Shown here: piece by piece, positions 46,774 to 59,761 of the stretch
How the letters are laid out: each line of letters begins with the position of its first letter
Numbering within the stretch: position 1 is the stretch's first letter
Assembly: GCF_949987515.2 (NCBI RefSeq)
Contig: NC_082692.2
Span: 46,530,418 to 46,594,417 of the forward strand
Origin: Delphinus delphis
Lineage: Eukaryota; Chordata; Mammalia; Artiodactyla; Delphinidae
Direction of reading: 5' to 3'
Length of the DNA: 64,000 nucleotides
The notes under the pieces: generated by a model
What the model saw: the letters and a program-made list of their open reading frames with translations, nothing else
What the model was told of the DNA's origin: nothing
The model's database searches: none
Position numbers and translations under genes: made by a program

Positions 46774-49700
46774 ATGGTAATAGGAACATACATATCGATA
46801 ACTACCTTAACTGTAAATGGATTAAATGCTCCAAGCAAAAGACATAGACTGGCTGGATGGATACAAAAAAAGATCCATATATATTCTGTCTACAAGAGAC
46901 CCACTTGACACACTGAAAGTGAGGGGATGGAAAAAAATATTCCATGCTAAAGGAAATCAAAGAAAGCTGGAGTACCAATTCTCATATCATACAAAATATA
47001 TTTAAAATAAAGACTATTACAAGAGACAAAGAAGGGCACTACATAATGATCAAGGGATCAATCCAAGATGAAGATATCACACTTGTAAATATTTATCCAC
47101 CCAGCATACGACCACCTCAATACATAAGGCAAATGCTAACAGACATAAAGGGAAATTGACAGTAATACAATCATAGTAGGGCACTTTAATACCCCACTTT
47201 CAACAATGGACAGATCATCCAAAATGAAAAGAAATAGGAAACACAAGCTTTAAATGACACATTAAACAAGATGGACTTAATTGATATTTATATGACATTT
47301 CATCTAAAAACAAGAGAATATACTTTCTTCTCAAGTGCTCATGGAACATTCTCCAGGATAGATGATCATATCTTGGGTCACAAATCAAGCCTTTGAAAAT
47401 TTAAGAAAATTGAAATTGTATCAAGTATCTTCTCTGACCACAATGCTATGGGGCTAGATAAAATTATAGGAAAAAATCTGTAAAGAATACAATCAAATGG
47501 AGGCTAAACAATACACTACTAAATAATCAAGAGATCACTGAAGAAATAAAGAGGAAATCAAAAGATGTCTAGAAACAAATGACAATGAAAACACAACAAC
47601 CCAAAACCTATGGGATGCAGCAAAAGCACTTCTAAAAGGGAAGTTTATAGCAATACAATCCTACCTCAAGAAACAAGAAACATCCAAAATAGACAACCTA
47701 TACTTACACCTAAAGCAACCAGAGAAAGAAGGACAATAAATCCTGAAGTTAGCAAAAGGAAAGAAATCATAAAAAGCAGATCAGAAATAAATGAAACAGA
47801 AATGAAAGAAACAAAGATCAAAAAAATTAAAAGCTGGCTCTTTGAGAAGATAAACAAAATTGATAAACCATCAGCCAGACTCATCAAGAAAAACAGTGAG
47901 AAGACATATCAATAGAATTAGAAATGAAAAAGGAGAAGTAACAACTGACACTGCAGAAATACAAAGGATCATGACAGATTACTACAAGAAATTATATGCC
48001 AATAAAATGGACAATATAGAAGACATGGACAAATTCTTAGAAAAGCACAAACTTCCAAGACTGAACCAGGAAGAAATAGAAAATATAAACAGATCAATCA
48101 CAAGCACTGAAATTGAGACTGTGATTAAAAATATTTCAACAAACAAAAGCCTAGGACCAGATAGCTTCAAAGGCAAATTCTATCATACATTTAGTGAAGC
48201 TCAACACTTATCCTTCTCAAACTCTTCTGAAATATACAAGGGAGAGCAATACTCCCAAACTCCTTCTATAAGGCCAACATCACCCTGATATGAAAACCAG
48301 ACAAAGATGCCACGAAGAAAGAAAACTACAGGTCAATATCACTGATGAACATAGATGCAAAAATCCTCAACAAAATACTAGCAAACAGAATCCAACAGCA
48401 CATTAAAAGGATCATACACCATGATCAAGTGGGGTTTATCTCAGGAATATAAGGATTCTTCAGTATACAGAAATCAATCAATGTGATGCACATATTAACA
48501 AATTGAAGGAGAAAAACCATATGATCATGTCAATAGATGCAGAACAAGCTTTTGACACAATTCAACACCATTTATGATAAAAACCCTACAGAAAGTAGGC
48601 ATAGAGGGAACTTACCTCAACAAAATAAAGGCCATATATGACAAATCGACAGCCAACATCATCCTCAATGGTGAAAAACTGAAACCATTTCCTCTAAGAT
48701 CAGGAACAAGACAAGGTTGCCGACTCTCACTATTAATATTCATCATAGTTTTGAAGTTTTAGATACAGCAATCAGAGAAGAAAAAGAAATAAAAGTAATC
48801 CAAATTGGAAAAGAAGAAGTAAAGTGGCACTGTTTGCAGATGACATGATACTATATATAGAGAATGCTAAACTTGCTACCACAAAACTACTAGAGCTAAT
48901 CAATGAATCTGGTAAACTAGCAGGATACAAAATTCATGAACAGAAATCTCTTGCATTCCTATACCCTAATGATGAAAATTCTGAAAGAGAAATTAAGGAA
49001 ACTCCCATTTACCATTGCAACAAAAAGAATAAAATACCTAGGAATAAACCTACTTAAGGAGACAAAAGACCTGTATGCAGGAAGCTATAAGACACTAATG
49101 AAAGAAATTTAAGATGATACAAACAGATGGAGAGATTTACCATGCTCTAGGATTGGAAGAATCAACATTGTGAAAATGACTATACTACCCAAAGCAATCT
49201 ACAGATTCAATGCAATCCCTATCAAACTACCAATGGCATTTTTCTCAGAACTAGAACAAAAAATTTCACAATTTGTATGGAAACACAAAAGACCCCTAAT
49301 AGCCAAAGCAATCTTGTGAAAGAAAGACGCAGCTGGAGGAATCAGGCTCCCAGACTTCAGACTATACTACAAAGCTACAGTATTCAAAACAGTATGGTAC
49401 TGGCACAAAAACAGATGGATAGATCAATGGAACAGGATAGAAAGCTCAGAGATAATCGCAGGCACATATGGTCACTTCATTTTTGATAAAAGAGGCAAGA
49501 ATGTACAATGGAGAAAAGACAGCCCTTTAATAACTGGTGCTGGGAAAACTGGACAGCTACGTGTAAAAGAATGAAATTAGAACACTCCCTAACACCATAC
49601 ACAAAAGTAAACTCAAAATGGATTAAAGACCTAAATTTAAGGCCAGACACTGTAAAACTCTTAGAGGAAAACATAGGCAGAACACTCTATGATGTGAATC

Positions 49701-50063
49701 ACAGCAAGATCCTTTTGGACCCACCTCCTAGAGAAATGGAAATAAAGCCAAAAATAAACAAATGGGACCTAATGAAACTTAAAAGTTTTTGCACAGCAAA
49801 GGAAAACATAAACAAGATGAAAAGACAACCCTCAGAATGGTAAAACATATTTGCAAATGAAGCAACTGACAAAAGATTAATCTCCAGAATGGATAAAGAA
49901 GATGTGGCACACATATACAATGCAATATTACCCAGCCATAAACAGAAACGAGATTGAGTTATTTGTAGTGAGGTGGATGGATCTAGAGTCTGTTATACTG
50001 AGTGAAGTAAGTCAGAAAGAAAAAAACAACTACCGTATGCTAATGCACATATATGGAATCTAA
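46774..50063 (+). pseudogene. L1 ORF2 remnant (endonuclease/RT), copy B
   Basis: The ATG at 46774-46776 opens the endonuclease domain (N-G-L-N-A-P-S-K-R-H-R). Later pieces in several frames include the linker (47610-48288), the RT region with '[14 protein letters not shown]' (48574-48762) and catalytic F-A-D-D at 48833-48844. Premature stops and frameshifts are frequent. At about 49886-49890 the text jumps from 'attaatctccag' to 'gaatggataaagaagatgtg', omitting what corresponds to 35059-35541 in copy A, including the Cys-rich C-terminal motif. Family stop at 50061-50063. Confidence 0.88.
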
Positions 50064-50564
50064 AAAAAAAAAAAGTAATAATGCTTCTGTTGAACCTAGG
50101 GGCAGGACAGGAATAAAAATGCAGACATAGAAAATGGACTTGAAGACATGGGGAGTGGGAAGGGTAAGCTGGGATGAAGTGATAAAGTGGCATGAAGATA
50201 TATACACTATCCAATGTAAAATAGATAGCTAGTGGGAAGTAGCCCCAGAGTCGCATAGCTGCAGAGAACGGGGAGGTCAGCTCTGTGCTTTGTGACCACT
50301 TAGATGAGTGGGTTAGGGAGGTGAGAGGGAGATGCAAGAGGGAGGAGATATGGGGTTATATCTATATGTATAGCTGATTCACTCTGTTATAAACAGAAAC
50401 TAAGACACCATTGTAAAACAATTATACTCCAATAAAGATGCTAAAAATAAATAAGTAAAAAATAAAAATATACATTAAAGTACGTTTTGTAAGACTCTAA
50501 TAAGAAGAGTTAGAAAAATCATTTTCCCTGATCATTTGAATGACAAGTTTCCAATAGAACTTAA

Positions 50565-50740
50565 GGGAGACTTCCCTGGTGGTCCAGTGGTTAAGACTTC
50601 ACCTTCCAATGCAGGGAGTGCAGGTACCGTCCCTGATTGGGGAGCTTAGATCCCACATACCTCGCAGCAAAAAACCAAAACATAAAGCAGAAGCAATATT
50701 GTAACAAATTCGATAAAGAATTTTTTAATACATTAAAAAA
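50565..50740 (+). mobile_element. CHR-type SINE with target duplication
   Basis: Starts 'ggagacttccctggtggtcc' and includes 'ggagcttagatcccacatac' and an A-rich irregular tail. Direct repeats AGAACTTAA lie at 50556-50564 and 50741-50749. Confidence 0.88.
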
Positions 50741-50749
50741 AGAACTTAA

Positions 50750-51275
50750 AGAAGTGTCCAGTTAGTAACTGAAACCTGCTCAATTATTTACTGAGATCAG
50801 GACATGACAGCATTTCTCCTCAGTAAATTCGTTTAGATCTGTAGACACCCCTCAACAGGAAACAGGAAAGTATTAGGCAAATCACATACAATCAGAGCTT
50901 CAGAAATGGGTAGTGTTAGATCACCTTAGACTCTTGAAGGACCTGACATGTTGCAAAAGGCCTAGTGTTAAGGCGAGTTAAAGACCCCAACATGAAATTC
51001 TGACTTCCATGGTAGATAAAGAAGTTTAGTTCCACCAAAAGAAAGAAATATATTTAACAGATAGTTAATCAACATACTTAAGGGTCATGAATGTTCATGA
51101 ATGTATGTAACTATCAAGGTATTAAAATAAGCCTGTGGTAAACTGGAAAGTGTGTGCCCTGCCTAAAACAACTATCTTCTGCTCAACTTTAGGAAATTGT
51201 AGCCATGTAGTCCACATTCGGTAAAGGGCCTAGTAGTGTTCTTTTTTTCCCCCAAAGAAAATCTGGAAATATAGC
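50750..51275. other. Intron without recognised element
   Basis: No gene or clear repeat. Confidence 0.5.
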
Positions 51276-51745
51276 TTTTCTTGTTACTATTCCTGCATAA
51301 CAAACCACCTCAAAACCAAATGGTACAAGTTAACCATCTTTATTATGCTTGAGAATTTTGTGCATCAGGAATGTTAACAAGGCACAATAGGCGTGACCTT
51401 TTCTACTTTCCTATGTCTGGAGCCTCAGCTGGGAAGTCTAAAAAGGTAAGGTTAATTCAATGGCTGGGAGCTGAAATCATCTGGAGGTTCTTCTCCTAGC
51501 AGTTGATGCAAGATGTCAGTTGATATCTTAATTGGAACTGCTGTTTGGAATACTCATGTTTAGTGCTCTCCATGTCACGTAGGCTTCCTCATAGCATGGC
51601 AGCTCAGAGCAGCATATATAAGTATTCCAAAGAACAAAATAGAAGTTACATTGCCTTTTATGACATAGCCTCATCCTTGTTTGTTACTTGTTAGTTACAA
51701 GCAAGTCACAAGTCCAGCCAGATTCAAGAGAAGGGGTGTTAGCCA
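51276..51745 (+). repeat. Ancient interspersed repeat, family not named
   Basis: Contains 'ctattcctgcataacaaacc', 'acctcaaaaccaaatggtac', 'ctggagcctcagctgggaag', 'cttcctcatagcatggcagc' and 'attgccttttatgacatagc' in an order familiar from a widespread old mammalian element. Confidence 0.6.
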
Positions 51746-53455
51746 TCACCATACAATGGTTACTGGCATGGTTCAAGGATGAAAAATTTTATTGTGGACA
51801 TTTTCAGAAAATATAGCTTGACACATCATGTTTTCCTAATTTTTACATGCTGGCAACTAAGGTTTTTAAATTAAACACTTTAGAGACTAGTGTTAGGTAG
51901 CCATGGCCATTTTTTCTAAATTCTGCTCTATGCCAAATAATCAAGATAGAGAAGAAGTCATATCCAGAAAATGCTTCCAAGGGCACAGTAACACGGAGTC
52001 CTTCAGAACGGCTAACTGAGAGCAGTATATGGTCTGTTCACAGATGTTCTAAAATCCAGGAGTGGTCTATTTGGAGACGATTAGGGAAGATAGACATGCA
52101 AATAAATGCATAGCATGTAATGAGTACTATGCTAGAAGGATGTGCCAGAGGATTTGAGAGTACATAGGAGGCCATCTAACTGTAGGGTTAAGAAAAAGTA
52201 CCAAAAGTCTTCTCAGAAGAACTGATGCCAAGCTGCCATTTAACCAGGGAAATAAATTTTATTCAGGCAAGGTTATCCTTGTGTGCAAAGACAAAGAAAT
52301 GAAAATATGATTTATTAGTAAAGGATCACATGTCCTTCAGGTGAGATTATAAAATAGTTGGGAGTGGCAGGGCATTTAGCTAATATGATAGAAAGGGAAC
52401 AGGAAAGCCTGGATATGGCACATAGAAATAAGAAAAGAATGGTATTTGGTTAGAATTTGGGTTTGTCATCAAATCTAGAAGTTAGTCAACTTTGGAGAAA
52501 ATTATGATCATCCTTTTTCCACATCAGGCTGATTTGGTCGTTTACGGTCAGTAGGTTCTCCATTTGTTGCTATTTTGCCCCTTTCCTGAAAAACGTTTGT
52601 GTTCTTTCATTGCTTTCTTTGGTTTCTTAGTCAATTTGCACTTAAAAGAAAACAAAAACAAAAACCTTCCAGGTCTTGATCTTTTGCACTTGCACACTAG
52701 TAATGAAAGAAGGGAGATATTTTTCTTGTAATACCATGGTCAAGATAAAAAAATGTGGATCTGTGAACTTTGTTATAGGGTGGGAACACCAAAAACAAAA
52801 CACTTTTGATCCTGGGAAGACTTCAGAAAAGGGAATAGAATTTATCTCAGATGCATGTGAAATAGAGTTAAAATAAGATATAGATATTATTCATTTTTCA
52901 TAATTAGTATAGTATTTGCAATATCTTATTTTACTGTTTCATTAAATGTGTTTATTAAGGACTTGCTGTTTTCTAGGTGCTGGAAGTAGAATAGTAAACA
53001 ATTTGGTGCATCTAAATACAGGTTCACAATCCTATAGTTGCAATTCTGTGAACCAGATGTTTCATATTCAGAATTGTTTGTATTTTAAAAAGGCAATACA
53101 GTGCATGTACTATATATTGCATATCACCCCCAGTGACAGCTAGGCCAAAAATATATTATTGTATTGAAATATGAATAACTAAACTTAGCAGGATATAAAT
53201 GGCTCTAAATAGATTTTATTTTAGGTCAGAATTTTGTTACTTAATGATTTCACACACCCAATTAAAGAAAAAAATTTTGATGTCAAAGCTCTTGGATTTA
53301 GAATTCAAGTGTAATTGTGGACTTGTATTCTTATATTGTATAATATTTAGTAATATTGAATTATAGGAGATGTGGCAAAGAGGCAAGAGAAGAGTCCGAA
53401 GGGCTAGTCAAGGAACACTTGACCATTTCTAAAGATAGTAAGACTCTAATAATAA
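51746..53455. other. Intron, mostly without recognised element
   Basis: 52080-52470 has the flavour of a diverged L2-type element ('tgtgccagaggatttgagag', 'cttctcagaagaactgatgc'), and 52945-52995 resembles a reversed L2 end. No gene. Confidence 0.4.
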
Positions 53456-53665
53456 TAATTATAATAGCCACAATACAGAGCAGTTGCTATGTGCAGATGC
53501 CTCTATTAGGTACTACATAAATATTAGTGAATGAGGTGGATAGTTTTATCTTCATGTTGTAAATAAACTAAGACTCAGAATGTTTACCTTTCCCAGGACT
53601 TTATAGTTTAATAGCCAAAAGATCCAAGTTTTGAACTGATTCCTGTTCAATTCCAAAGACTGGAC
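53456..53665 (-). repeat. MIR SINE fragment
   Basis: 'gcagttgctatgtgcagatg' is followed by 'aaactaagactcagaatgtt', 'acctttcccaggactttata' and a 'gttttgaactgattcctgt' end, the reversed MIR order. Confidence 0.6.
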
Positions 53666-53937
53666 CCTTATTCTAATGCCATATTGTTTCCCTTTAACTC
53701 CAGTTTTTAAACATTTCAGCTTATTAGGAAACTCTTAAACTGAAGTAACATCTCCTATCCTGTAATCTCTATTTATATTCACTGATCACTAGTTGGTTTT
53801 GCGAAGCTACACATAGTGAATCTAGCTTTCTTCCACATTTCAGCCTTTCTTTATGAAGATAATGTTCCTCTAATGATATCCAATCCAGGGTGTAGCAGAG
53901 TGCATTCTTGACTACAGTTCTTCACACCTCCTGTGTT

Positions 53938-54360
53938 CACACCCTTTGCTGTGTGATTTTTCAGGCCTTCTCAAAAAAGTGGCAGAATACGTTTTCCTGA
54001 TTCCTCACCATCATGTATCTTGCTTTGTCTAACAGAATAATGACATTTCTAAGCCTAGACCTTAAGAGGACTGTGTGTTTCCCACTTGCCCTCTTGTTGC
54101 TGTGATAGAAAAGCTTCCCCAGGTAACTGCTGTGCCCTTAGTCTGAGCTCCAGAGTGAACACACACAGCCCAGACCTCAGGGAGGCAAAGCCCAGCCGCA
54201 CACACAACTTGGAACAGAGCTCCCAACAAGTCCAGCCTAGGGGCAGCAAACCTCCAGCCAAGCCAAAACACAAGAGCTAAATAATTGCTTATTTTTGTGT
54301 GTAAAGCTAACATTTTATGATTGTTTGTTAAGCAATATTATCGTACCAGTAACACGCCAG
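53938..54360 (+). repeat. Ancient interspersed repeat, same family as 720-1080
   Basis: 'cctagaccttaagaggactg', 'cacttgccctcttgttgctg', 'gcttatttttgtgtgtaaag' and 'gtttgttaagcaatattatc' appear in the same order as the copy at 720-1080 but this copy is longer at its left end. Confidence 0.55.
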
Positions 54361-55225
54361 TATCCAGGATGAATGCCCACCACACAGGCATGTTTTCCTC
54401 AATTGCTCTTTGTGTATCATGATTCTTATTTCACCAAATACCCTAGTTGTTCTCTTCTGAAAACATTCTTGTTGTCCAAGTGTTCATCTTAAAGTGTGGC
54501 ACAGTGATCTTGAGGTACATTTTATTAGATGAGAGTTGACTGGTACAAAGAAATGATGTTATTACATCCTGTGCTTTTTGCTTTAAAGCTCTTCAACATC
54601 ATCTGACCATGTGGCTTTCCTAAGTGGCTATGTCATATTACTGGGTTTTATTGAATTCGTTTTCAACTGAAAACCTAGGTTCTTTCTAAATGAACTGTTG
54701 TTGAGCCAGTTCTAACACCATCCTGCATCTTTGGAATTAATTTTTTTTAATAAATGCAGAAATGTACATTGATCTCTGTGACTGTTCACCTTGCTTTTAG
54801 CCTTCTGTTGTTGATTTTTAGCTACTTTTTTGAACACTAATTCTTAAAACCAGCATATTAGTTATACTTCCTAGCACATCTTGTATTACTTTATTAAGTA
54901 CTTTTCAAAAAAATTTGGAAAAACATACGGTGCCAAGGACAAAAATTCAGTAACACACTTTAAGTTGACATTGACCACTAATTAAAACTCCATGAGAACA
55001 ATTGTAGACATAGCCACGAAACTACATGGCTGTATTGTCAAGTACCTTACAAATTATTCACAAAGAAATTATGTAGTATTTTAAAACTACTCATTCATTT
55101 ATTCAATGAACAGTCATTAAACATTACTCTTCTGGAACTATGTATTCAGAACAAATAACATTGCTTAGACGTTGATTTATTCACAATTAGTGTAGGTATT
55201 TTTTGTTTGTTTCTTTGTTTGTTTA
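54361..55225. other. Intron without clear element
   Basis: A short reversed L2-end-like run lies near 55085-55160. No gene. Confidence 0.45.
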
Positions 55226-55229
55226 CAAA

Positions 55230-55412
55230 GTGTGACCCTGGACTTCTGCATCAGAAACACCTATAAGTGAAATAACAGATTTCTGGGCCCCTGCTGAGGC
55301 CAGCTGATTCAGAATATGAAGAATGGGGCTCATAATATGCTCATACTGTGCATTTTTAGCACAATATCCTTGTGATGCTTATGCACACTAGATATTGAGA
55401 ACCATAGTGCTA
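55230..55412 (-). repeat. MER5A-like hAT DNA-transposon relic
   Basis: 'ctggacttctgcatcagaaa' and 'cacctataagtgaaataaca' are followed by 'tttctgggcccctgctgagg', 'ctgattcagaatatgaagaa' and 'attgagaaccatagtgctag', matching the layout of the MER5 family between its terminal repeats. Confidence 0.6.
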
Positions 55413-56995
55413 GAGGAAGAAACAGAGAGATCTGAAAAAAAAAAAAAAAGGAGTTCTGGCACAATGAGAGTTGTTCTACAGGAAGATGTGAGGAAATTCT
55501 TACAGAAGGCAATTGGAGAGAGCTGACACCTTGCCTGGGAGTTTGAGTAAAGCTTTAATAAGATGCTGACTGTTGAACTGGATCCCAGGAAGAGGATGAA
55601 TACCTTCCTATGTGAAGAAGTAGAGGAATTTTCATCTAGATAGAAGAATAACCCTGGTCAGGGGCATGGAGTCCTGAAAAGATTTGTGACTTTGGGAGAC
55701 ACTCTACCATGTCAGGTTATGGGGCATGGTAATAGGGAACAGGCTGCATAGATCATTAGAACATAGATAGAAAATGGACTTGTGTACTGTGCTAAGGAAT
55801 TTCCATTCACACACAGTCTAAGAATTAGAGAATAGGAAGACATGAAAATACATAATTATAATTCAATTTAAAGCATGCCACACTGATGGTGCATGGAGAC
55901 AGCACCTCACTTATGTTATGTGCTTAGAGTTTCTGGATGAATGTGGCCTTGCTTCCTCATGTAAAGAAAAGACTTGTAAAAGTAGAATCCTTGTTATCAA
56001 TTCATATAGTCTTTCCCCAGACTCTATTACTTATTTGAATTTCCAAGGTCTGGTGCATGAAAATAATTTAATAAGTATCAAGTTGTCCTGGAACATTACA
56101 CAAAGCAAGTACCATTTCATTTGTGATTTGAGTAGAGAAGAATATAAATCATCATTAATGTATAACCATAGTGCAGCTTACACCACTGAATTCTGTCTCA
56201 GTCAACTAGATTAAGGATTGAAATAATTAGAAATTATACTGATTTTTACAACACTGAAATCTTACTGATATTCATGAATTATGATTCAACCAAAAAATAC
56301 ATGTGTACCGTGAAAATTATGTCCATTTCAAGCTAGGGTTCTGTGTATTTGTACCAAAAGAATATAACAGTTCATTTATTAATATCATGTATCACTGAGC
56401 CTAATTAGTCAGTTGAAGGTCTTAGTTATAGAAAATAATTGCTATGTTCTAATGATAATTCCACACAATAAAACAGAAGATTAATGTTTTTTTTACAAAA
56501 TTTCTCACCCCTCATTTATGTAATAAAGGGTCAAAGTAAGCAAAAATATAAGCTGAATTAGAAAAAAAATGATTGAAGAGTGTATAAAAAAGACCATTTG
56601 CACAAATTTATGCACAGAGCTGAATCATGAAAATAAAAGAATATTATCTAAATGTTTTTCTCTCTCATTTGGGGCATGAGGCTGCACTCTCAAAAGATCC
56701 ATTTTCTATAAAGGGGATCATTGCAAAGCTGATCATAATTCTACACTAGATGCCTTATATATATCATCTATCTTAACCTACGAGCAGAACAAATATGTCA
56801 CTTCCCTCATGAATAATCATCCTATATTTTACTCTGTGAACAGTAAACACCATCAATTGAAACTTAAGAGGGTATATGTGGCTATTTCATGTTTCAACAT
56901 ATTTGAAGAAGATGGAATCTCTATCAGCACTGTAACATTTATGAATATGAAAAAGAGGGTCTTTATATCTATGCCTTCATTGATTGGACAACCAT
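55413..56995. other. Intron without clear element
   Basis: A poly-A run is at 55436-55449. The region 55540-55800 may be a diverged L2 relic. The 98-codon frame at 55918-56214 has no recognisable features and no splice-site or family support. Confidence 0.45.
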
Positions 56996-56999
56996 CCAG

Positions 57000-57200
57000 T
57001 ATTAGTATTTACTGAGCACCTGCCATGTCCTAGGCACTTATCATGGGGCTGTCACAGGTTCTTATTAATACTTGAGGTAAATATCATTATTGCCATAAAG
57101 GTGAAAAAACTGGAGTTCAAAGAGATTAACTGACTTGTCCAATATGACACACTCAATAAGAACGAAAAATAGTAGCTCTTGGTTTGCAGTTCAAATATCT
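57000..57200 (-). repeat. MIR-like fragment
   Basis: 'tactgagcacctgccatgtc' is followed by 'ctaggcacttatcatggggc', 'aggtaaatatcattattgcc' and 'agagattaactgacttgtcc', the reversed MIR pattern. Confidence 0.6.
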
Positions 57201-58830
57201 TATTTTTCTGTATTCTGTATCATTTTTGATAAGACATACTGATTTTCCTCCAAATGGATCAGAGAATGGATACCTCACTCTTCTATACTCTTAAATTTGT
57301 GACTTTTTCTGTCTCATGATGAGTTACCTTTGAGTGGCATACTGATAGCCGTGACTTTCTTAAAACAAACTGGTCAGAAAAACAACTGCAGAGCTTTGTT
57401 GTGTTATCTATCTATGTGTTATACATCTATGTTTAATGTATTTAGTTTACTGATTAATTTTAGAAGACACAAATTTATACTATATTTATACACAAACATG
57501 GCTGCTTTATAACTGTTTTCTGTGTAACACTATTGTTTGAATGCAATGAATAAACAAATAAATAATACAATGGAAATTTCAAAGATACTTTAAAACTATT
57601 TATGGAATATTGATGGATTTTCAAAGATATTTTAGAAATATAGTATCTAAGACATTGCTCTTTCCCTATGTTAGAAATCTGTGAAAATTAGAATGATATT
57701 AGAATGTGGAAAAGGGTATTTGCATTTTAGCTGAAATGCAGACTTACAAAAAGGAATATATTTCATTTAATATTTTGAGTGCACATAGAAAATGATCAAC
57801 ATGTTCCAATTTTTGAATAAAAGTATTTTGAGTTTCATTGAAAAATCTTTTTTGATTATTTCTGTACATAAAATGTATGAAATAAAAGATATGCAGAAGA
57901 GTTTAAGGGTTTGATATGGTTTATATTTATACCAAGTTTTGATAGTGAAGTTGCAACAAAGAAAACAGTCATATTTGTGAACACAAATTTCTAGTTTCAG
58001 AAAGGTTAATTTGTATGTTTTAATTCTCCTGTTGTCCTCAGAATGAAGGCCAATTTCTAAGCTGAAAAATTCTTGAATGGAAAATGACATGTATAAAATA
58101 TGTACACATAATGGTGGCTAAGTAATTTAAACTCTACAATTTTCATATTTAAATCTCTTACTAACTCCAATGGTATTGGTACCTGTGATTTTAATTCTAA
58201 AAATTGTGAGATTAAGAGTTTTGAACTATATATGAATTCCCTCATAATTTTCAGTTACATGTGGTGTATGTTTTCTTTTCTATGCTTTCTTTTGCGTTAT
58301 GACTGAATGTATCAAACTATTTTATATACATCTGTTCTAATAATTAAGAGTATTTCATTTTTAAAATCTTGAAATTAGTTGGTAGCAACGCAATAAATAT
58401 TATGTCTTCACTCCTATTTACTTACAGTATTACTCACGATAGTGAGTTCCAAGACCACCACTCATTTATACAGTTTGTTATCAAAATTCAAGCACATTTT
58501 GTTGCTTTCAAATAATGCCTTCTCTAAATCACTATGTTACTTTACATATAAATTAAATAATTAGCTTTTAATATTTGGATGAAGATATACATCTTAACCT
58601 TTACGATATTATAACTAATACTTTAAAACAGTCGTGCTACTTGATGTTAATGCGGAGATTCTAACAATCGCTTTTTTTATATTATGAATTTCTTTATAGA
58701 CATTATTTAGTTTGTGATCAGTGGAGTCTTGGGAATGGATCTGAAGTAAAAGTGAGGAATCTAGAAAACAAGGAAGTGAGCTCAGGAGACAGCCTTAGGA
58801 AAGACTACATATAGGGGCGAGTATGAACCT
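57201..58830. other. Intron without recognised element
   Basis: Very AT-rich. The 107-codon reverse frame at 57767-58090 reads as low-complexity K/I/F/Y-rich sequence from AT-rich DNA. Confidence 0.5.
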
Positions 58831-58834
58831 GTTC

Positions 58835-59265
58835 CTTCCCACCTCATCTCCTGAAACTTGCCTCTGCCCTGACACATTGGCTGCCTTGCCATTCCTCAAA
58901 TGCCCTAAGCACACACCTACTTCATGGTCTTTATATTTTCCTATTGTTTGAAATCCTCTTCCCCTAAATTTCTGTCTTGCTCCTTTATCTCCTTCAGGTG
59001 CTTGTTCAATGTTGATGTAACAGTAAAGCCTTTATTGACCACTTTAACTCTAACTCTATCCCCTATTCAAATACTTGCTGTTCTTCTTCCACTTTAGTCT
59101 TTTCTCCTTGGCACTTGTAATTATTTAACTTAGTCTTTATTTTACTTCTGAACTCCATGAGGGCAGGCCTCTTTGTCTATTTTGTTCACTGCTGTATTCC
59201 TTAGCACTTAGAACAGTGCCTGGTGCATGATAAGTTCTCAGTAGATTTTTTTTGATAAATGGAGA
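58835..59265 (+). repeat. L2 LINE 3' region
   Basis: 'gaactccatgagggcaggcc' is followed by 'tctttgtctattttgttcac', 'tgctgtattccttagcactt' and 'agaacagtgcctggtgcatg', the classical L2 3' end. The upstream C/T-rich part fits the same element. Confidence 0.85.
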
Positions 59266-59720
59266 GAAAGTAGGTTGAAAATATCCACAGTATTGATCTA
59301 TTTATACTTTCTTGCAGTGCTTATATTTATTATTATGACATATCTAAGTAATATGTTAATGTAACTTTCCTCTTTGAATCCCCAGGATGGTACTGGTACT
59401 CAGTAAATATTTATTGAATGATTTCATGTAGTCATAATTTTCTAAGTAAATAGAAGGCAACGTTTTTGTTCCTCAGTCCCATAAGAAGTTGAAAAGAAGA
59501 ATAATAAACTCAAAATCTCTATAATTTAAAACCCCAGGCTTATACTGACTAGCATGGCTTAAAGTCATCATATCTAAGTCCCCTGACCTGTGTTCTACTC
59601 TTTTGTAGGTGAGTAGAATCTTTTATTATGCTACCTAGAAGTTTTCTAAGTAAGCACCAAATCTACTTTTCCTGATACAAACCTCTCAAAACCTTTAGGT
59701 ATATAGCTAGATGATGATAA

Positions 59721-59761
<41 letters not shown>

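Larger units (their letters stand above)
43684..50463 (+). mobile_element. Near-full-length LINE-1 (copy B), sense to KHDRBS2
   Basis: About 6.8 kb, starting 'ggggagaccttcaagatggc', the 5' end typical of cetartiodactyl L1. It contains a 5' UTR to about 45850, ORF1, ORF2, and a 3' UTR with AATAAA at 50431-50436. It is bounded by ATATACATTAA at 43673-43683 and AAAAATATACATTAA at 50464-50478. Numerous frame breaks and a deletion of about 480 bp in ORF2 make it inactive. Confidence 0.93.
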
